Under the pieces are notes generated by a model, which was not told the origin of the DNA, searched no databases, and saw only the letters and a list, made by a program, of their open reading frames with translations. This document shows, one piece after another, positions 10,885 to 18,927 of a stretch of DNA of 27,500 nt (positions are counted from its first letter, which is position 1; the number at the start of each line of letters is the position of its first letter). Source of the stretch: Halisarca cf. caerulea (Eukaryota > Porifera > Demospongiae > Chondrillida > Halisarcidae). The stretch spans positions 1,850,346 to 1,877,845 of the forward strand of contig CAUJGJ010000002.1 of NCBI GenBank assembly GCA_963170055.1, read 5' to 3'. A program made the translations under genes and the position numbers.

Positions 10885-11562
10885 CGAGATTCAACTGGCA
10901 GCACGAGTCAAATAACACGAAAAGTACACACGACCCGGATTTCTGACTCCGGGTCATCCTGTGCACTGCTTGCCGCATATCACCATAGGCTCTCCATACT
11001 TCGTAAAGTGGTATGGAGTCTATGATATCACTAGTGCCACCTCCCGAGCCCCCCAAAGTTTTCCCGATCGCCTCCTTTCCCTACAGGAGGCGATCGGGAA
11101 AAGTGGCTGGCTGTGGGATAGTGACGCAAGATAGCACACCACTATCGCAGGATCTTCGCTCTTACCTGCCGATCTCAAGACTCTCACAACGTCAGACCTC
11201 GCTGAGCGTTCAGCCGACTGGAGAGGACTTTGCCTGTAATCGTCCTTTTCATTAATGTCTGCGTTGCCTTCTTCAACCAAGACGCGGACGCACTCCACGT
11301 GTCCCGCAGATGCGGCCAAATGTAGGGGAGTATAGCCACTGCTCGCTTTGGAATTCACACAGCCTCTGTATTGGATCAAGAGTTGCAAAACTTTGTGATG
11401 ACCTTCAGTGGCGGCGTCGTGAAGGGGGGTGTAGCCAAAAACTCCCAATTTCTGCGACAACTTGGTGGGAACGTCGACCCCTTTACGTTCCATCTCCTCT
11501 AGTTGGTTCTTGACCTTCTTGTAGCTCCCATCATGACAATATTTGTGCAGTTTGTCGCTCAT
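2442..11562 (-). CDS. LRRK-A: LRRK/Roco-family kinase (ankyrin-LRR-Roc-COR-kinase-WD40-PB1-like), 3 exons
   Basis: Multidomain GTPase/kinase of the LRRK (ROCO) family, which acts on membranes and cytoskeleton. Exons on the minus strand: 11562-11166, 8425-6896, 6817-2442; 6303 nt, predicted 2100 residues. Domains: ankyrin repeats (about 45-130), helical region (133-300), about 7 LRRs (310-460), Roc GTPase with P-loop GKQNRGKSS from residue 498, COR (about 645-900), kinase (about 1150-1415; G-loop [10 protein letters not shown] at 1153, Lys1174, YRD 1268-1270, DFG 1293-1295, APE 1316-1318), WD40-like propeller (about 1440-1840), PB1-like domain (1862-1934) and a tail of 36-residue repeats. Every kinase and GTPase motif I checked is intact. 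The start was chosen because LRRK-B aligns there and the context is GAGAATGA; the frame is open further upstream but would overlap TECPR2. Family assignment is firm; orthology to LRRK1 or LRRK2 is not resolved. Confidence 0.88.
2485..2916 (-). repeat. 108-bp in-frame tandem repeat coding for a 36-residue Ser/Asp/Glu-rich unit
   Basis: The landmark TCCTTGTCACTG recurs at 2485, 2593, 2701 and 2809, exactly 108 bp apart. In LRRK-A it encodes units starting [14 protein letters not shown] and ending DSSSSDKES. The copy nearest the PB1-like domain is longer and Asn-rich. Because the period is a multiple of three, open frames also run on the opposite strand (about 2428-3086); they are shadows. LRRK-B ends before this region and has no repeats. 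Confidence 0.95.
2942..3161 (-). other. PB1-like domain of LRRK-A (residues 1862-1934)
   Basis: The segment reads as a beta-grasp order: IHLCLPNG, a second strand, the helix [15 protein letters not shown], then IVVSYEHND and [14 protein letters not shown], and a last strand PVLKV. A strand-helix order with a Tyr before an acidic/DEL-like segment is typical of PB1 domains (MEKK, p62, aPKC). The OPCA motif is degenerate. Another ubiquitin-like fold is possible. Confidence 0.5.
3160..3430 (-). other. LRRK-A C-terminal linker with AGC-kinase-like site, upstream of the PB1-like domain
   Basis: A Ser/Pro/Arg-rich linker after the WD40-like region ends in RVRTQSF (residues 1851-1857), fitting R-x-R-x-x-S followed by a bulky residue. 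LRRK-B has RVRTKTF at the same place. Phosphorylation is inferred from consensus only. Confidence 0.45.
6818..6895 (-). other. LRRK-A intron 2 (78 bp)
   Basis: A minimal intron from GTACGT to CCCTTTAG at the Roc/COR boundary. LRRK-B has an intron at the same codon and phase, 534 bp long and filled with CA repeats. Confidence 0.85.
6896..8425 (-). CDS. LRRK-A exon 2: helical region, LRRs and Roc GTPase
   Basis: The acceptor is TTGCAG at 8426-8431 and the exon begins AIVKAVETN. It encodes the helical linker, LRRs of the form L--L-LS-N-L---P, and Roc with P-loop GKQNRGKSS, switch [12 protein letters not shown] and ATFYDKV in the region of the G4 motif. It ends YLDKLQ at a donor CAAA|GTACGT. The following intron is only 78 bp (6818-6895). 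Open frame upstream of 8425 translates a satellite in the intron and is excluded. Confidence 0.88.
8477..8935. repeat. About 21-bp satellite (CACATGTGATGCAAGACA-type) with inverted copies, LRRK-A intron 1
   Basis: Degenerate copies of ACACATGTGATGCAAGACA occupy 8477-8610 and 8790-8935. The block at about 8711-8766 carries the same unit in the opposite orientation, so the region can fold back. Cys/Ile/Ser/His-rich frames across it are translated satellite. Confidence 0.85.
8936..9720. other. LRRK-A intron 1, section without a gene
   Basis: Non-coding. A T-rich stretch (about 9225-9340) is followed by GCCTATGGTTAAAGG, then CCCAGGTTAAATAAG and imprecise GATACCT repeats to about 9415. That order resembles the 3' tail of a CR1/L2-like non-LTR retrotransposon; no reverse transcriptase frame is present. 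This is a weak call. Confidence 0.3.
9725..9957. repeat. (CA)n microsatellite, LRRK-A intron 1
   Basis: CA dinucleotides with short interruptions (CCCA runs near 9795-9818). His/Thr and Cys/Val frames across it are artefacts. Confidence 0.95.
10220..10395. mobile_element. 176-bp MITE with pogo/Tigger-like terminal inverted repeats
   Basis: The left end CAGTCAAACCTCGTTAGCGA and the reverse complement of the right end CAGTAGAACCTTGTTAGTAA match at most positions. The element is flanked by TA on both sides (10218-10219 and 10396-10397). TA target duplication and CAG.. termini with an ACCTCGTTA block are typical of pogo/Tc1-mariner elements. It is non-coding and lies in LRRK-A intron 1. Confidence 0.7.
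10505..10525. repeat. Homopolymeric C tract (C5-T-C15)
   Basis: On the LRRK-A sense strand this is a G run. LRRK-B intron 1 has a similar sense-strand G run at 20300-20323. Confidence 0.95.
10567..10662. mobile_element. 96-bp hairpin MITE with 9-bp target-site duplication (Mutator-like?)
   Basis: The element begins TAGTCTCGTGAACCAGACCC and is almost wholly self-complementary, with arms of about 47 bp and a loop of 2-3 bases. It is flanked by the direct repeat TACTGTAGT (10558-10566 and 10663-10671). A second member with the same TAGTCTCGT terminus and a TAAAATGG centre is at 27249-27319. Target duplications of 9-10 bp suggest Mutator-type mobilisation. It lies in LRRK-A intron 1. Confidence 0.8.
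10845..10882. repeat. (CA)n microsatellite, LRRK-A intron 1
   Basis: An uninterrupted CA run. The sequence to about 11057 holds no gene, only a small hairpin CTCCATAC..GTATGGAG at about 10994-11018. Confidence 0.9.
11059..11102. repeat. Perfect 17-bp inverted repeat (hairpin) near the 5' end of LRRK-A intron 1
   Basis: TTTTCCCGATCGCCTCC (11059-11075) is perfectly complementary to 11086-11102 across a 10-base loop. It lies about 60 bp inside the intron from the exon 1 donor. It may be a decayed foldback element or an RNA hairpin in the nascent transcript. Confidence 0.85.
11166..11562 (-). CDS. LRRK-A exon 1: N-terminus and ankyrin repeats
   Basis: Starts [12 protein letters not shown] and contains ankyrin repeats with the signatures [13 protein letters not shown] and [13 protein letters not shown]. 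It ends GTLRSAG-like (VLRSAG), one base into a codon, at a CAG|GTAAGA donor. LRRK-B exon 1 ends at the same motif and phase. Confidence 0.88.
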
Positions 11563-11713
11563 TCTCGTCTTTGTACTTTCAGTGATTATCAAGAAACACT
11601 GCTTCCATGTTGGAGTGAAGTCACGTGCCAGTAGGCCAAAAAAATCAACGTTTGCGTTTCTTCCCGTTAACTCGTTACTCGACCCTTTGTGCTGACCTGG
11701 AGACCCAGTAGAA
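11563..11713. promoter_or_regulatory. Divergent promoter region between LRRK-A and TECPR2, with a TCACGTG site
   Basis: Only 151 bp separate the two start codons, so the genes must share promoter DNA. GTCACGTGCC at 11620-11629 contains TCACGTG (11621-11627), with its centre about 62 bp from the LRRK-A start and about 89 bp from the TECPR2 start. It matches 8 of 10 bases of the CLEAR consensus GTCACGTGAC. USF/MYC-type bHLH factors could also use it. I see no TATA box. Confidence 0.55.
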
Positions 11714-14700
11714 ATGGATGAGCCGGAAAGTACTTCTGACAACGGTAGGTTTGTAGTATCACGTATATTTGCATCACACAGTTTGTCAGGCCTCTCGTCC
11801 TCTCCTACAGACTGCAAAGCCCCTTTAGTCTTGGAATATGAACCTTTGATTGAGTTACATAAGACACTCCCTCGACAATATGGCTTGATGCGAGACTCTG
11901 TATTTTACACGTGTCTGGATGCCTCCCCTGTACACCTCGCCTTGGGTTCGACCAAAGGACTGGTCGTAGTGTACGACTTGTACACATGGCACTTCCGAAC
12001 GTTCAAAGTAATTGTCATTCGTCCAACTGTACTTTCGTGGCCATATGTAGTCATCATAGTTTACTTATATGTCCCGCGTGCGCGCGTAAGTCTCTATAAC
12101 CTAAGCAAGCACCATGTGTGTGTAGTCCAGCAATGGATAATTTGGAACGGTGGGTCAAAGCAATGTCAACCACAAGCTACACACACACACACACACCGTC
12201 TTTGTCAATGTTGTCTCCATGAATTTGGAGTTCAGCAGTAGCAAGAAGGTTAAACAGCTTATCGTAGCAGAAGTTAAAGACCTTGTTCTGAATTATTCTG
12301 GTGTCTCAAATTGCCCAATTTTACCCTATGTGGTCGTTGAATCCTACTGTAGTCATTGAAATTGCTTGTAATTTCCTCTTTAATCACTCGACAGGACACC
12401 AAGGAGTCAGTGACAGTGGTGAAGATAAATGAGTTTGTGCAGGGTCTGGCCTATGGGTGCTCCAACGGGGACATCATTGTTGTCTTGTTCTCGCACATCC
12501 GAGATGCTGAGACTGAGGTCAAGCGATACATTGTCCATGAAGCAGATCGCATCACTGTTAGTGCCCTAGAGTGGGACGAAGGTGGAGAGAGGCTGTTCGC
12601 TGGCTACACCAGCGGAAAACTGGTTCAGGTTGATTTTCAGTACGAGAAGGTTTGTTTTGTCACTTTACTCAGTTTTACATTTTAAACTGGATAAGGATCC
12701 CTCCAAACACAGTGGAACCTCTGTAATCCAACTTTCTCTATTCCTGACCATTTTCTGGCCTACAGTCGCGGCGTTAGACTGTAAAGAGAAGTACTTGTGC
12801 CTCACATAAACAGTAGTGTACATTTTGGCTGACCCAACTGTCAAATCATCAATTTGAATTTCACCTGTAGTCGCTGGAGACTGACTTGCTAACTTCACTA
12901 CAGTGTGGTCTTTCTAAGCCAAACACCCTTGGGACCACAGAAAAGGTTCGGTTTAGAGAGGTTTCTAGATCAGGGAGATTCAGACTTCTACATATGATAT
13001 GTGTAGAACAAGTATAGAGAGCAGAACTTGAAACACATCCGGCTTACAGAGGGTACAGTTTAGAGATGTTCCACTGAACTTGCTGAATGCATACGTGTTT
13101 TTGTATACATTTGTCTTCTTTACAACAGCTGTATATTCTGTATGTGCACAGTGTACTCTAGGAGAAGGTGCTTATGTTCCATTTTTTTTTCTCACCAGGG
13201 AACGTGCTCTGCATCTACACTGCTAAACGGAGGGTGGAATATTTGCCAGCTCAGCATTTCTCATGGCACCCTCCTTGTATCATCCCTGACCTGTTCTCTT
13301 GTGATGGAGGTGGCCACTGGCAGGTTGAAGCAGATTGGACAGGCGAAGCGGAAGGAAGGCCCTTATGGTGGATGCTTTGGGCTTCATGATATCGACCCCA
13401 CTCAGGCCTACGCTGCTCGTCCTGGATTCCGTATTTGGTGTGCTAGCAGTGAAGGAGAGGTCAGCGTGTGTGTGTCTGTAGCTGTGAATTTATTTTGCGT
13501 ATTTTCTAAAGAGGTTCCATAGACACTATTCCATATTTGCTTTAATTTTTACATGATTTTATATTCGAGGTACATATTCGCAGATTGGAAGTCATCCACG
13601 GAAGTTAAAAGTTTATACCTGCAAAAATTTTGAGCAGACTCTTGTGCAATGGCAAAATATAACCATCCATGAATATAAAAACATGAAAAAATCACTATAA
13701 GCCAGAATCCGCGAAAGTTTCACCCTCAACAATTGAAGTGAATACGGTATACTACTATACGACCTTTACCCCACTGTGTGGCGACCTTTACCCCACTGTG
13801 CTTGTGGTACACGTTTCGGTGTGCTGGTTCAATGGTCATTGTTTGAATTTGAAATTGCTGCTGTCAGGAGTGAAACGACCTGTTGTTTCTGGAGTGTTTT
13901 CAGATTTACGTATGTTTACCGATATGGGGTGCACTAATCGGAGCTGCATTTGTGGGGGGGAGTGGGAGGGGCATCCCTCTCTGCTGATCTTTTGACCCCT
14001 CCCCCACTTGATTCATCCTTTTCACCTACTAACTACTCAGTTTATGTGTGTGTACGTGTGTGTGTAGGTATTGCAAAACTAACCCCCCAAATGTACAGTA
14101 CATACGTACGTATGTATGTATTGTACATGTGTAGGTATTGCGAAACTACAAACCTTAAGTGAATGTATGTATTGTACATGTGTAGGTATTGCGAAACTAC
14201 AAGCCTGAAGTGAATGTATGTATTGTACATGTGTAGGTATTGCGAAACTACAAACCTTAAGTGTATGTATTGTACATGTGTAGGTGCAGTCCACTATAAA
14301 GTTGAAGACTGCAATCACATCTTGCGAGAGTCCACCGATCATGCTCCTGAACGAGGACATAACGTTTCCTCCCCCTCCTGACGATGTTCACTTCACCCTC
14401 CTGTACCCCTGGCACAGCAAGTACCTTGTGACCTTCAGTCAGAGGTATCTCTGGGTACTTGATCCTGCCAATGTCGAGATTGTTGGCACTCACTACCACT
14501 CGAGAGAGATACTGGCAGTTTGTCCCTGCAACGACAATATCTTTTTCCTCACGGGAGACAAGCTGACAGTGCGAAAGTTGTCGATACGATCGGACCTACA
14601 GAAGTACATTCATCGTGCGGTCCTCACTTCAGAGATGATTCATCCTGTGGTACCACCACATGCGGAGATGCCTAACACCAGTGCAGAAAGCCAGAACCAA

Positions 14701-17700
14701 ACAGACACCACTGATACAAGTATTGTCAGTGAACCGCCTAAGAAACAGCTCACGAAAGCCTCTCCTGGAAGCCCGAAGACACAAGCCACAAAATCCAGTC
14801 TCAAAGAATTGGAAGATGATCTATCGCGCACTAAGTCAGTATCCTCTGTGGATGCACGACCATTAGCCCTTCTTGCAAAAGACCATCAGATGAAGAGGTT
14901 TGCCAACTTCACTGAAGAGGAAGACTTTGGTTCTGTTGTCAAACAAGTAAAGAGGAAAACAAAGAAAAAGACAACCAGTATGTGTGTTTGTTCTCTGTCT
15001 TGTGATACACTTGTTCGCTTCTATTTCCTGATGGAAACACCTCCACCCACATTGGCTTCTTTGTTCTGTTTGACTTTGTATGTCGAGTCCTGGTTGTGAG
15101 TTTTACGGGCTTTACTAAAACCACTTGGAATGTGACATGCGCACATACTACGTACATAGGTACAGTTTTATACAGTACATGGGAAAAGATTTGATTTGGA
15201 AAAATCAGTCTTCAAGTCTTTGATGTTAATTTGATTCATGGTTTCCCTACTATATATATAGTACCATATTCTCTCTAATTCTTCGTTGAGGCAAGTCGGA
15301 GAGGAAATCCGTCATTTGGAGGTGTTTAGCACTCTTCCTTGCCCTAGGCGAATTATTAGAGAACCCAACAAATATTTGGAGAGAAGGTGAATAATTAGAA
15401 GGGTTCTGCAAGCAAATAAAATTTCCTCCTTCAGCCTAGAAGTTGTTGCTCTGATTAGAGGATATCATGTTTATAAAGAGCTTTGGGAGCCTAATATTGG
15501 CGAAACCCTGTCATTTCAGCGAGAAAACGGTATGTTACATTTGCTTGTGTGAAATTGTACCTATTTTAACCTCAAGGATTGAGGGTAATTGCCTTCCATC
15601 TTTACCATACGAACAAAGGAACAATGAACTGCACCTGTCTATGACTAGTAGTGACGTATTATTAGAGATATGACGAATAATTAGAATGCGTCAAAATTCG
15701 TCATCAATAAGAGAACAAATGGCTGCCATTTTCACAGATGAAGAATAATTAGAGAGAATACGGTAACTGTTGCAGCCATAATACAGGTTGTGATTTATGT
15801 GAGGGGGGAATCCCCTTACATTATCTACATAAATTTGTAGCTTTCCAGTATATAATGAGCTGTCCACCTTTTCCCTGGTGTGACCTGCAGTGTAGAAGGT
15901 CTGAAGCTGTTGTACAGTAAACCTGTCTATGGGGACCACTCAAGGGACAAGAAGATTGTGGTCTTTTACACACATGTGCATGCATCTGCAGAGAGCACAT
16001 TTCCTTAGTTTTAGTTGACAGTTGTGTGTTTGTGCGCATGGAATATGACTATATCACAAGTTGTGAATGTTATTTATGTGATATTTTCCTCTCATTTCCT
16101 CACTTTCAGCCTCTGGCAGTGTGTCACCCTCAGTGTCATCTCAGAAGTCACAATCTAAATCGTCTGTACCTTCCACTCCACTCTCTCCTGTGGTGAAAGA
16201 GTACCCAACAATTGACGAAATCAAGACAAAAACAGGTAAACTTAGTCAGGTTGAATCACCCCCAGCCAGTGTCAAGGTTGAATCATCCGCAGCCAGTGTC
16301 AAGGCTGAATCATCCCCAACCAGTGTCAAGATTGAATCATCCCCAGCCAGTGTCAAGCAGGTAGAAGATCCTCCAAAGGTGGAAAAAACACTAGGACATT
16401 TGGAAAACCATGAGTCTCCTACTGATTCCGAGCAGCTCAAGACTAAAGGAGGTTGTAATTCACCACTGAGCCCTGTTCCTGAGCCTCAGTCTTCTAAGAA
16501 GCAAGTGGAGAAATCATTGGTTTTGGATGATGAAATTCAGGAACCACTTTCGACCTCTGCCAGTTATTTGGGTCCCAGTTCAGATTTGATTCCAAATGTA
16601 TTTGTGGAATCTGGAACCACTACAGTGGTACCCACCGAAAGCAGCCTTGAGGTCCATCCTATAGGAGGCAGTGATGTGCCACAGGATCAACACCAGTACA
16701 TGAAGGACAGCACAACACTTGAGACACCATCAGAAATCCAGGATGTACAGACATCTTCACCTATTAGCACAGATGTCATTGAAGAAACAGACAGTTCACA
16801 AGGTGTTCTGCAGCAAATACAGGCTGTTTCCCTTCCAAAGGCTGAAGACAGTTTGGGAGACAGTGACAGCCACGCTGATAACGATGAGGAGAGTGATTCC
16901 CTTGACAAAGTCAGTTTTGCAGATGAAAACTGGATTCCTATCAGCTTACCCCACACTCGCAACCAGCTCTCGTCCTTATCGGCATCACAGGAACATCTCT
17001 GGACACTGGACTCCAAGGGAACCGTCTGGCATCGTCCGCTGATCACAGTCCCTGGGGAGCCGAGCCCAGAATGGGCCTCAGACTCATCTGTATCCCTACT
17101 CAACCTGTCTGTTAGTCACAGAGGGGATTTGCTGTGGGGTACCTCTAGTAAGGGAATAGTTGTCAAATCCCTCCTCCCTCAGAAGGGTAAAATGGTTGTG
17201 AAAGGCTGGCAAGGGCTTGAGGCAAAGCAGAAGAAGATTATACCCATTTCAATTGCGTTGGGAGCCCATGGAGCTTGGGTACTGTGCGAAAAGGGCCAGC
17301 TGTTGTACAGAAGTGAAGTGAGTGGGTCACATCCAAAGGGAAAAGCATGGAATGAAGTAGCCTCATCTTCTGACATGGTGAAGTTGTCCTGCTTCGGTCA
17401 AGCCTTGTGGGCAGTTGTGAAAGGTGGCAACAACTTGATGGTGAGAACTGGATTCTTGAATGGACCAATAGGAACAGACTGGCAGTCGATGTCTGCCCCG
17501 TGTAGTGTGCAACACGTTTCAGTCACAGAAGAGGCGGTTTGGATTGCTGGGGAAGATGGAAGGGTGTTCTTTCGATGTGGTATCTCTGTGGACAATCCAT
17601 GCGGGTTTGATCCATGGTGGGAGGTGGTTGTGAAGAGCAGTGATGTGGACGCTGAGCAGCACGGCATTCAGCGTTTACTTCACTTGAAGACGTTGTTCAC

Positions 17701-18721
17701 CTCAGAAGACCCTTGCTGCGTGGCTGCTGTGGCTAACAGTGGAGTCTGGGTGCTACACAACACTGGACAGATTCTGGCCTGCATGACATCTGTGTGTGGG
17801 TCACACTACAGTCATGTGACCAATGATGATCTCTTCGGCATCTCAACATGGAACGAAGTTGCGCTTGAGGCCGTGTGTGGAAAAAGGGGCGTGGCATGGC
17901 TTGTACGTGATGATGGCGTACTGTTTGCCTGTGACATGCTGGGAGAAGTGATGAAGATAGACCTCCAATCACCGGCTTCTGCTGTTGCATCGTCCAAACA
18001 TGCCACCTGGGTGCTTACGTATGATGCGCTGTTCTCACGAGAAGGCTTCGACAAACGTCACCCTATTGGCACTCTGTGGCACAAGGTTGATGTTTCTCAG
18101 CTGCAAGAGAGGCAGATAGTGAGTATTGCTCTTGGGCAGAATTGTTCCTGGGCTGTTGATGATAAGGGAGAACCATGGTTCAGATTTGATGTTCTGGCAC
18201 AAGACAAAGAGTCAGGATTTGCGCAGGTTTGGATCCCAGCTCAGCGTGAAGGTGTGTCCTATCCACTGGTGAAGATTGCAATGGGGTCTTCCCCTTCTTA
18301 CATCTGGGCCATTGACACCAAGTCCAACATCTATGTGAGGAAGGGTTCCACTGCGGACTATCCAATCGGCAGGAGCTGGACCTTAGTGGAGGGAGCCAAG
18401 GCTAAAGATCTGTGTATTAGTGCACATCATGTGTGGGCGCTGACACCTGAGGGTCAGGTTCTGTGCCGAGATGGAGTACAACCTGCGAAACTGGAGGGTC
18501 GGTATTGGAGGTCCATTCCCGGTCGTTTCAACAGGATATCTTGCTCTCAAGGTGGTGAAATTTGGGGCATCACTGAAGAAAGTACTGTGCTCAAAAGGAG
18601 TACGCATGTTCTCAAACTCAAGTTTGGGTCAGTTAGCGTCACAGAAGATAAGTCTTCCTTCACCGAGACTTTCATGGGTGAAAGCCCAGTGGAGATTGGT
18701 CAAGACTGGGAAATGATTTGA
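11714..18721 (+). CDS. TECPR2: TECPR2 homologue: WD40 plus tectonin beta-propeller autophagy protein, 6 exons
   Basis: Homologue of tectonin beta-propeller repeat-containing protein 2, which supports autophagosome-lysosome traffic and ER exit sites. Exon model: 11714-11744, 11811-12007, 12395-12649, 13199-13459, 14284-14977, 16110-18721; 4050 nt, 1349 residues (1371 if the first 66-bp intron is retained; human about 1411). The N-terminal WD40 region (about 15-380) includes GSTKGLVVVYDL, GCSNGDIIVVLF, RPGFRIW and NIFFLTGDKLTVRKLS. A Lys/Arg patch KRKTKKK (about 14950-14968) follows, as in the human protein. A low-complexity Ser/Glu linker leads to tectonin repeats (about 750-1310) with recurring W-hydrophobic-G/D elements, and the chain ends QDWEMI. 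Start context GAAATGG is good. It diverges from LRRK-A by 151 bp and its stop is 206 bp before the LRRK-B start. TECPR1 is unlikely: no dysferlin or PH domain is evident. Confidence 0.87.
11745..11810 (+). other. Probable 66-bp intron 1 of TECPR2
   Basis: It runs from GTAGGT to a pyrimidine-rich CTCTCGTCCTCTCCTACAG acceptor. The length is divisible by three and the frame is open, so retention would insert 22 residues without a stop. The strong splice signals favour removal. Confidence 0.6.
12008..12394 (+). other. TECPR2 intron 2, no gene seen
   Basis: From AAA|GTAATT to CTCGACAG. It contains a short (AC)n at 12179-12197 and nothing else recognised. Confidence 0.75.
12710..13076. mobile_element. 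Degenerate 367-bp MITE in TECPR2 intron 3
   Basis: The left end CAGTGGAACCTCTGTAA and the reverse complement of the right end CAGTGGAACATCTCTAA form terminal inverted repeats. Internal GTTTAGAGAGGTT segments echo them. The flanks are not both TA, so the insertion is old or the ends are eroded. The same terminus occurs at 27230. Confidence 0.6.
13460..14283 (+). other. TECPR2 intron 4 with tandem copies of its own 3' splice-site region
   Basis: The donor GAG|GTCAGC is weak. The 3' part is a roughly 51-bp tandem repeat described separately. The middle carries a duplicated CCTTTACCCCACTGTG and GAATACGGTATAC at 13739, a terminus like that of the MITE at 15262. No gene seen. Confidence 0.65.
14111..14285 (+). 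repeat. About 51-bp tandem repeat carrying decoy 3' splice sites
   Basis: GTGTAGGT recurs at 14129, 14180, 14231 and 14278 (spacing 51, 51, 47), with a more diverged copy at about 14062. Each copy resembles TGTACATGTGTAGGTATTGC followed by GAAACTACAA. The last copy supplies the probable exon 5 acceptor (GTGTAG|GTG at 14283/14284). Confidence 0.85.
14978..16109 (+). other. TECPR2 intron 5 (1132 bp), no gene seen
   Basis: From ACCA|GTATGT to CTCACTTTCAG. Apart from the MITE at 15262-15765 it holds no recognisable structure. Splicing completes a Thr codon (A + CC) and continues TSGSVSPSVSS. Confidence 0.8.
15262..15765. mobile_element. 504-bp MITE with TACCRTATTCTCTCTAATT termini
   Basis: The left end reads TACCATATTCTCTCTAATTC. 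The right end is the reverse complement, TACCGTATTCTCTCTAATTA. Both ends include TA, compatible with a TA target duplication. Internally, GAATAATTAGA-like motifs recur several times in both orientations. No transposase; superfamily not assigned. Confidence 0.7.
16250..16357 (+). repeat. 27-bp in-frame tandem repeat, 4 copies, in TECPR2
   Basis: Four nine-residue units of the form [VAI]ESxxxSVK in the linker between the WD40 and tectonin regions. The Ser/Lys alternation gives a disordered, probably length-variable segment. Confidence 0.92.
16924..18600 (+). other. Tectonin beta-propeller region of TECPR2 (about residues 750-1310)
   Basis: Repeated units with L-W-(A/T)-L/V-D, G-x-V/L-x-x-R and P-x-G-x-x-W motifs, for example LWTLDSKGTVWHRP, IWAIDTKSNIYVRKG and PIGRSWTLV. 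This is the tectonin signature. The arrangement matches the C-terminal half of TECPR2. Confidence 0.85.
18701..18721 (+). other. C-terminal LC3-interacting (LIR) motif of TECPR2, DWEMI-stop
   Basis: The protein ends QDWEMI, matching the LIR pattern acidic-W-x-x-hydrophobic with Trp1346 and Ile1349. Human TECPR2 also ends in a WEVI LIR known to bind Atg8-family proteins, so both motif and terminal position are conserved. Confidence 0.75.
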
Positions 18722-18927
18722 CAGTTTGCTGTACCCTCAATTATTCTGCGTTTTTGAATATATCAACTGAATGTTATCTATATGCGACTTTTGTATATAA
18801 GCCTAATTTGTTGAGTAATTGCAATACGCATGCACTGCTTGTAAAACGGGCGCTATAGTGAGCTATCACGTGATACTCATGTTCTGTGCGGGGCGTGGTT
18901 CTGTTCTGCAAAGGGCAAGTAGAGAAA
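18722..18927 (+). promoter_or_regulatory. Short TECPR2-to-LRRK-B intergenic region with a TCACGTGA palindrome
   Basis: 206 bp must hold the TECPR2 3' end and the LRRK-B promoter. ATCACGTGAT is at 18865-18874, with its centre 58 bp upstream of the LRRK-B ATG. TCACGTGA is the preferred core for MiT/TFE factors. AATATA near 18756 could be a variant poly(A) signal. Confidence 0.5.

Noticed and set aside
11310..11513. Plus-strand open frame opposite LRRK-A exon 1
   Set aside because: Antisense shadow of the ankyrin repeats with no splice or domain support.
11563..11817. Upstream in-frame extension of LRRK-A
   Set aside because: It would overlap TECPR2 exons and is not matched in LRRK-B; the first aligned residues begin at 11562.
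12765..12809. Possible small TECPR2 exon reading VAALDCKEKYLCLT after a CTACAG
   Set aside because: It hits a stop without a usable donor, and joining 12649 directly to 13199 is phase 0 and reproduces the human order of WD40 motifs without it. The segment lies inside the degenerate MITE.
13735..13755. Right end of a second TACCGTATT-type MITE
   Set aside because: Only one terminus was found (GAATACGGTA); no matching left end, so it is noted but not annotated as an element.
18886..18927. Upstream start for LRRK-B
   Set aside because: The codon at 18886 is GTG, no upstream ATG is in frame, and 18928 has a better context and paralogue support.
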